Assembly: GCA_001603765.1 (NCBI GenBank)
Contig: LUZV01000204.1
Span: 1-10,650, forward strand
From: Anaerolineales bacterium Chloro_02
GTDB lineage: Bacteria; Chloroflexota; Anaerolineae; Anaerolineales; Anaerolineaceae
Reading direction: 5' to 3'
Length of the DNA stretch: 10,650 nt
Shown one piece after another: positions 6,713 to 10,650 of this stretch. Made by a program: the position numbers and the translations under genes. The notes beneath the pieces are model-generated. The model was not told where the DNA came from. It did not search any database and worked only from the letters and a program-made list of their open reading frames with translations. Within the stretch, counting starts at the first letter, position 1; every line of letters begins with the position of its first letter.

Positions 6713-7150
6713 TTACTTGATAAAATCACCCGCCACTCTCCATTTCCCGTCTTTGTCCAGCATGGAGGTAACGGTTTCGAGAGCTGATTTTTTGTTCGCA
6801 AAGGAGGTCTCGAACTGGATTACCACGTACTCGCCGTCCGGAGCGCCGGGCAAAGAGGTTGTGTAGGTCCGGTTGTTTATTTTTCTGGAAATGAGCTTGC
6901 CCAGGGGTTTCCTGACCGCCGTTAGCGATTGCTCCCATTTTGCCTGCGTGACGGCATTTTTGAAGTATCCGGCCGCTTCGGTCCAGCTTTCGGCATAGTT
7001 GCCGCCATCCACCAGCGCCAACCATTTTTCGGCCGCTACGGCGGCTTTTCCCATCTTGGGCGACTGGGCCGCGACGGTACCGGCCATCAGGAGGAAACCC
7101 GAACAGACGAGCAAGAGACTGAAAAATCCCATGGTCAGGCGGTTATTCAT
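6713..7150 (-). CDS. Exported DUF4019-domain protein
   Basis: A 145-residue protein. The ATG at 7150 is chosen over upstream in-frame ATGs (for example 7312) because AAAGGAAG lies 6 nt before it and translation then opens with a signal peptide: MNNRLTMG, hydrophobic 8-27, VAA-QS cleavage near 28. The upstream extension would be translated repeat element. The mature part matches DUF4019: AVAAEKWLALVDGGNYAESW (37-56), KWEQSLTAVRKPLGKLISRK (71-90), LPGAPDGEYVVIQFETSFAN (100-119) and a final GKWRVAGDFIK. The family is small, usually periplasmic or secreted, and of unknown function. There is no convincing lipobox and there are no cysteines in the mature region. It lies between two copies of a MITE-like repeat and shows no operon partner. 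Confidence 0.9.
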   Translation of the reverse strand: MNNRLTMGFFSLLLVCSGFLLMAGTVAAQSPKMGKAAVAAEKWLALVDGGNYAESWTEAAGYFKNAVTQAKWEQSLTAVRKPLGKLISRKINNRTYTTSLPGAPDGEYVVIQFETSFANKKSALETVTSMLDKDGKWRVAGDFIK

Positions 7151-7206
7151 TCGATGCTTCCTTTCTGTTTGCGGAAAAAGATCGAGCCACGGGATTGGAG
7201 GTGGAA

Positions 7207-7360
7207 TCCAGTATTGTGTGATGTACATATCCGGCGGCCGGGGCAGTTTGTCGCCCGTGGCAGCGGGATGTGCCGTGATAGGGCAACCGGTCTCCGGAAA
7301 TTTAATGGGCAACGGTCTGATTGTGTCTCAACCTACATGAAAAATGTCATAATGCAAGAC
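7207..7360. repeat. MITE-like ~150-bp element, copy B
   Basis: The second copy of the element seen at 6548-6696, in the same orientation. The left end TCCAGTATTGTGTGA (7207-7221) and right end TCATAATGCAAGAC (7347-7360) are imperfect inverted repeats of each other. Taking the better-preserved end of each copy gives a terminus near GTCTTGCATTRTGA. It lies 56 bp upstream of the DUF4019 start codon and could supply or disrupt that gene's promoter. Just outside the right end AGACCTGG occurs twice (7357-7364, 7372-7379). Confidence 0.55.
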
Positions 7361-7547
7361 CTGGTCTCGATAGACCTGGCTCCGCGCGCTGCAAATTATC
7401 CCGGTCGCAGGGGAGGCGCGCCCCCATCGTGCGCACCGTCCGCAGGAAAAGCGGAAAAAGTGGTGCGCACAAAAAAATGGGCTGTTGCCCAAAGGTTCTG
7501 ATGATTGTGAATATTACAACAAAATATGTTCTCTCTGATGTTGGTTT

Positions 7548-7563
7548 GTTCATTTAAATGAAC
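7548..7563. promoter_or_regulatory. 16-bp perfect palindrome, candidate operator
   Basis: GTTCATTTAAATGAAC is exactly self-complementary over 16 bp, in the AT-rich region ~220 bp upstream of the binding-protein gene. It has no T-run and too small a loop for a terminator, so a dimeric regulator's binding site is the simplest reading. The regulator is unknown. Confidence 0.4.
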
Positions 7564-7716
7564 TATAAGCCCTCCGGTCAGCACAGCGTGAAACTCTCGC
7601 CCTATTCTGAATTTTTTTGATTGTTCACAATGAGGCAAGCCAAGGTTTTCCTAGTATCCAAAAGATTGTGAAAAGAATATCGCTCAAGCCCATTTATCCT
7701 TGTGCCGAAGGAATTA

Positions 7717-7747
7717 TTGAATGAGGTCAGTAACTTACAAGTATAAA
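7717..7747 (+). promoter_or_regulatory. Candidate promoter of the phosphate-binding-like gene
   Basis: TTGAAT (7717-7722), a 19-nt spacer, then TATAAA (7742-7747), 34 bp upstream of the start codon. The spacer is longer than ideal, so this is tentative. I see no convincing Pho box. Confidence 0.35.
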
Positions 7748-7781
7748 TCCATCCCGTCAAAAACGGAAAAGGGGACAAGGT

Positions 7782-8588
7782 ATGAAGAAGATTCTCAGAA
7801 CGGTTACGTACAGCTTGTTTGCAGCTCTGTTTTTCGTGGCGGCCGGCATGCCCGAAGCTCTCGCCGTGGACGGCATTAAATACGATGGCTCCTCCCAGTT
7901 GTATTGGGCCTTTGTAAAGGATTCCGCGGATCTTTTCACGAAAGAAACCGGGATAAAAGTCAGCGCCGAAGACCGCAAGACCCAGGATGCGGTCCCCTCG
8001 CTGGTGTCCGGGCGCTGCAACGTGGGCGGCCTGGCCAGGAAGATGAAGCTCGCCGAAAAGGCGCAGAACAAAGACCTTGTTGAAACGCTCATCGCAAACG
8101 ACCACATCGCCGTATTCGTATCCTCCGGTTCCAAGGTCGATTCCCTGTCCGTCGATCAGCTCAGGAAGGTTTTCGGCGGCCAGATAACGGACTGGAAAGA
8201 ACTCGGCGACGCACCGGGTCCCATCGCGGTGGTGATTCCCCAGACCAAAACCACTTCCAACCGCAATTTCGCTCAATGCGTCATGAAGGACGCCCCGTTT
8301 GCTTCGCAGTGCACGATCACGGAAACCGCGGGCGCGGTCCTGGACCAGTGCAAGGGGAAGCGCGCCATCTCCTTCATTTCCTTCGGCGCAGTGTCCGGGA
8401 AGCCTGATTTCAAAGTGCTCAAGGTCGATGGGAAAAGTGCGGGAGCTTCGGATTATCCGCTCGTTCAGGAAATGTATTTCGCCACTATCGGACAGCCTTC
8501 AGGCGATGTGAAGAAGTACGTGGACTTTTATCTCAGCGGGGCCGGCAAAGAGTTCATAAAGAAAGCCGGCCTGATCCCCGCTCAATAA
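7782..8588 (+). CDS. PstS-like periplasmic substrate-binding protein (phosphate ABC-transporter type)
   Basis: A 268-residue protein with a good ribosome binding site (AGGGG about 7 nt before ATG 7782) and a signal peptide: MKKILRTVTY, hydrophobic core 11-22, ALA-VD cleavage after residue 28. The mature protein is a PBP-like (type 2 periplasmic binding) domain of the PstS group: IKYDGSSQLYWAF (32-44) is the N-terminal anion-loop region, LVSGRCNVGGLARKM lies near 74-88, SVDQLRKVFGGQITDWKELG (122-141) is the classical PstS hinge segment, and RAISFISFGAVSG (194-206) and KEFIKKAGLIPAQ close the fold. Family members bind phosphate or a similar oxyanion and deliver it to an ABC permease. No pstCAB or phoU is present here; instead a chemoreceptor gene follows on the same strand after 72 bp, so a sensory role is possible. 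The ligand is inferred. Confidence 0.85.
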   Translation: MKKILRTVTYSLFAALFFVAAGMPEALAVDGIKYDGSSQLYWAFVKDSADLFTKETGIKVSAEDRKTQDAVPSLVSGRCNVGGLARKMKLAEKAQNKDLVETLIANDHIAVFVSSGSKVDSLSVDQLRKVFGGQITDWKELGDAPGPIAVVIPQTKTTSNRNFAQCVMKDAPFASQCTITETAGAVLDQCKGKRAISFISFGAVSGKPDFKVLKVDGKSAGASDYPLVQEMYFATIGQPSGDVKKYVDFYLSGAGKEFIKKAGLIPAQ

Positions 8589-8601
8589 GAGAGATAATCG
8601 C

Positions 8602-8633
8602 GGATGGCCGGTCCTGCGCCGGGACGGCCATCC
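8602..8633 (+). promoter_or_regulatory. Intercistronic hairpin between binding-protein and chemoreceptor genes
   Basis: GGATGGCCG (8602-8610) pairs with CGGCCATCC (8625-8633). TCC/GGA extends the stem past one bulged G, around a loop of about 7 nt. No T-run follows, so it is better read as an mRNA-stability or partial attenuation element that could let the binding protein be made in excess over the receptor. Confidence 0.45.
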
Positions 8634-8660
8634 CGACAGATCCGGAACCGGGAGGACGTG

Positions 8661-10538
8661 ATGAAGCCACGGTTAAGCCTGGGTGCAAAGATAGTCATTG
8701 AAACGCTGGTCCTTTCCATAGTGCCGATACTCGTTGTCACCGCTCTTAATTTCCGCAATTCCCGAGGAGAGCTCGAAAAACTTGTCCGCCAGGATTTCCA
8801 AAATATGCTCGGCCTGGTTTCCGACATCCTCGACGACCATATCACCCTGATCCGGGAAGCGGAAATCGGAGATGAGATCGTGTGGAGCCTGCAGGCAAGG
8901 GAGCAGGAAAAAAATTTCATCATCAAGGAGGATGAGGGAAGCATCAAAGCCTGGCACCAGGCCATGGACAATATCAAGAAATCCTCGGTGTTCATAGGGG
9001 ATGTCCCGGCCAGCATAAAACGGTATGAGCTGATTTTCGATAAATTCACCAAGGGCATGCTCGCAAATATGGGAGAACTTTCAAGCGCGGGCCAGGACCT
9101 TGAGCAGCAGATACGCAAAAGCATCCAGGTGGTAAAAACCGGCGAATTTCAGGAAAAGATTCGCGCAAAAGTGATCGGCCCCAAGAACCCCGACGGGACG
9201 CGGGACCTGTCGAAAGGCATCCGAATGGGGCGTTCGGGGTTCGTCTTTTTCATGAAACCGGACGGGACCCTGATCGGCCACCCGAAGCTGGAAGGAAAGA
9301 AAATAGGGGACAAGAATCTTCTGGATTCAATTCTACGGCAAAAAGAAGGGCAAATTTTCTACAATCAGGACGGTATCCGGAAAATTGCCTTTTTCAAATA
9401 CTTTGCCCCGTGGAACTGGTTCATCGTGATCGATGCCTGCCAGAGCGAGGTGATGCCGGTCAACGGCATTCTCAAAGCCGGGTTGATCGTGGCGTTGATT
9501 TTTGCCGTGCTCGTAGGCTTCATGGCGGTCCTTCTCGTGCGGAGCATTACCCGGCCCGTTAACAAGATAATGGGGCAGCTCGGCAGCAGCGCCGAAGAAT
9601 TTTCCGCGGCCGCCTGCCAGGTGGCGGGGTCGAGCGAAAGCCTGGCCACCGGGGCGTCGAAGCAGGCGGCGGCAATCGAAGAAACGTCCGCTGCGCTCGA
9701 AGAGATGGCGTCCATGACCACCAAAAATGCGGAGAACTCTTCCGAAGCCCATCGCCTGATGTCGAGGGCCGATCAGGTAACCGAGAAAACCCGCGCTTCG
9801 ATGTTGGAGCTGCTGGCATCGATGGAGGAGACTTCCAATGCCAGCACGGAGACGCAGAAGATCATCAAGACCATTGACGAAATAGCTTTCCAGACGAACC
9901 TCCTGGCCCTCAACGCCGCGGTGGAGGCTGCCCGGGCCGGGGAGGCGGGCGCCGGGTTCGCCGTCGTTGCGGACGAGGTCCGAAACCTCGCCATGAGATC
10001 GGCCGAAGCCGCCAAGAACACGGCAACTCTTATCGAAGGCACGGTTGCCCGGGTGCATGGTGGAGCCGAGGTGGTCAAGCGGGCCAATGGAGAATTCAGC
10101 GACTTGGCGGAAACGGTCAAAAAATCGGTGGAGCTTATCAAGGAAATAGCCGCCGCTTCACAGGAACAGGCGGAGGGCATTGGCCATATCAACAAAGCCG
10201 TTTCGGAAATGGACAGGCTGATCCAGGACACGGCGGCCCTTTCGGAGGAATCCGCGGGGACGGCGGGGGAAATGAACGGGCTGGCGGCCAGAATGAAAGG
10301 GGACGTGGGCTCACTCATCCAGGTCGTGGGAGCAGACGGAAAAAAAGCGGCGAAATCGCGTGGCCTGGCGCGTACTCCTGCGGCGGAGCCGCTTGTGGCC
10401 GGATCGTACGGAACGAGGAGTGCGCAGTATGCGAGCGCGATGCCCAAAATGAAGGACGGCGGGAATTATCCCCCGAAGATGGAAATGCGCCCCGATAAGG
10501 TAATCCCCCTGGAGGAGAAAAATTTATCAGACTTTTAG
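8661..10538 (+). CDS. Methyl-accepting chemotaxis protein with periplasmic Cache-type sensor
   Basis: A 625-residue transmembrane chemoreceptor. The ATG at 8661 is chosen because GGAGG lies 5 nt upstream and TM1 follows at once; the in-frame ATG at 8604 would add residues encoded by a hairpin. Order: TM1 (about 11-31), a ~238-residue periplasmic sensor ending in Cache-like GRSGFVFFMKPDGTLIGHP (190-208) and FKYFAPWNWFIVIDA (245-259), TM2 (about 270-293), a short RSITRPVNKIM HAMP start (294-304), a long coiled coil, and the signalling tip DEIAFQTNLLALNAAVEAARAGEAG (406-430) followed by GAGFAVVADEVRNLA. It would activate CheA through CheW at the inner membrane. The HAMP appears abbreviated. There is no C-terminal W-containing pentapeptide for CheR/CheB; the protein ends in a basic and flexible tail with NLSDF. 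Placement after a binding-protein gene suggests co-expression. Confidence 0.95.
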   Translation: MKPRLSLGAKIVIETLVLSIVPILVVTALNFRNSRGELEKLVRQDFQNMLGLVSDILDDHITLIREAEIGDEIVWSLQAREQEKNFIIKEDEGSIKAWHQAMDNIKKSSVFIGDVPASIKRYELIFDKFTKGMLANMGELSSAGQDLEQQIRKSIQVVKTGEFQEKIRAKVIGPKNPDGTRDLSKGIRMGRSGFVFFMKPDGTLIGHPKLEGKKIGDKNLLDSILRQKEGQIFYNQDGIRKIAFFKYFAPWNWFIVIDACQSEVMPVNGILKAGLIVALIFAVLVGFMAVLLVRSITRPVNKIMGQLGSSAEEFSAAACQVAGSSESLATGASKQAAAIEETSAALEEMASMTTKNAENSSEAHRLMSRADQVTEKTRASMLELLASMEETSNASTETQKIIKTIDEIAFQTNLLALNAAVEAARAGEAGAGFAVVADEVRNLAMRSAEAAKNTATLIEGTVARVHGGAEVVKRANGEFSDLAETVKKSVELIKEIAAASQEQAEGIGHINKAVSEMDRLIQDTAALSEESAGTAGEMNGLAARMKGDVGSLIQVVGADGKKAAKSRGLARTPAAEPLVAGSYGTRSAQYASAMPKMKDGGNYPPKMEMRPDKVIPLEEKNLSDF

Positions 10539-10565
10539 AATATTTAAGGGATTCAGAAAAGGTGT

Positions 10566-10589
10566 GAGGGGCTTCGCCCCGGGCCCCTC
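10566..10589 (+). terminator. Possible terminator hairpin after the chemoreceptor gene
   Basis: GAGGGGC (10566-10572) can pair with GCCCCTC (10583-10589). Alternatively GGGGC (10568-10572) can pair with GCCCC (10576-10580) around a TTC loop. The two folds exclude each other. No T-run follows, so this is a weak call. The rest of the sequence to the window end is GC-rich and shows no gene. Confidence 0.35.
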
Positions 10590-10650
10590 CACGCCGCTTT
10601 GCTGTTCCGGGGGGCGCGGGGGAAGGGGCTGTTGCTGAAATCCAATATCT

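Larger units (their letters stand above)
7361..7781. other. Gene-free part of the divergent intergenic region, with structured elements
   Basis: No convincing gene. The left half is GC-rich: GGGGAGGCGCGCCCCC (7410-7425) is nearly self-complementary, and two copies of the palindrome GTGCGCAC (7429-7436, 7463-7470) enclose an inner TCCGC/GCGGA stem, giving a possible two-tier hairpin followed by seven A residues. The right half (7500-7781) is AT-rich and holds the perfect palindrome at 7548-7563 and the likely promoter of the binding-protein gene. Confidence 0.5.

Noticed and set aside
7151..7312. N-terminal extension of the DUF4019 protein from the ATG at 7312
   Set aside because: The extension would be translated from the MITE-like repeat and would bury the signal peptide; the ATG at 7150 has a good ribosome binding site.
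9333..10058. 241-codon minus-strand open frame within the chemoreceptor gene
   Set aside because: It lies wholly inside a certain receptor gene in the opposite strand and has no recognisable domain; typical GC-rich shadow frame.
1..10650. CRISPR arrays, tRNA or rRNA genes, intact transposase or integrase
   Set aside because: I looked for regularly spaced repeats, tRNA-like arms with CCA or TTC signatures, and recombinase motifs on both strands and found none that I could support.

Overview
The window looks like chromosomal DNA of a GC-rich, Gram-negative anaerobe, most plausibly a Desulfobacterota/Syntrophobacteria-type (former Deltaproteobacteria) sulfate reducer or syntroph. The grounds are high GC codon use, classical signal peptides, a DsrC-family protein (the dissimilatory sulfite reductase carrier family), a DUF4019 protein and a Cache-type chemoreceptor. 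This assignment is inference; there is no rRNA or tRNA in the window to settle it.

Layout: every gene up to about 7150 is on the minus strand. From left to right these are the N-terminal part of a YifB/ComM-type AAA+ protein (runs off the left edge), a secreted alpha/beta hydrolase, a Vat-like xenobiotic acetyltransferase, an unusual two-domain DsrC/TusE-like protein, a decayed partial copy of the same yifB gene, an AT-richer OLD-family ATPase/TOPRIM nuclease, and a small exported DUF4019 protein. A divergent, structured 631-bp intergenic region (7151-7781) separates these from two plus-strand genes: a PstS-like periplasmic binding protein and a methyl-accepting chemotaxis protein. Those two are 72 bp apart with a strong hairpin between them.

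The minus-strand genes are widely spaced and mostly have their own ribosome binding sites, and in two cases recognisable terminators, so they look like separately expressed accessory genes rather than one operon. The yifB fragment abutting the OLD nuclease, the change in base composition there, and two diverged copies of a ~150-bp MITE-like element flanking the DUF4019 gene all mark 4.2-7.4 kb as a recombination-prone accessory segment.

The most interesting items are: (1) a tandem DsrC-domain protein that has lost the redox-active C-terminal cysteine arm in both halves; (2) a standalone OLD nuclease with a cysteine cluster beside the TOPRIM acidic motif; (3) the paired ~150-bp inverted-terminus elements around the DUF4019 gene; (4) the yifB relic; and (5) a binding protein plus chemoreceptor gene pair that could form one sensing module. 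I did not find a complete multi-gene defence system, CRISPR array, tRNA or intact transposase.
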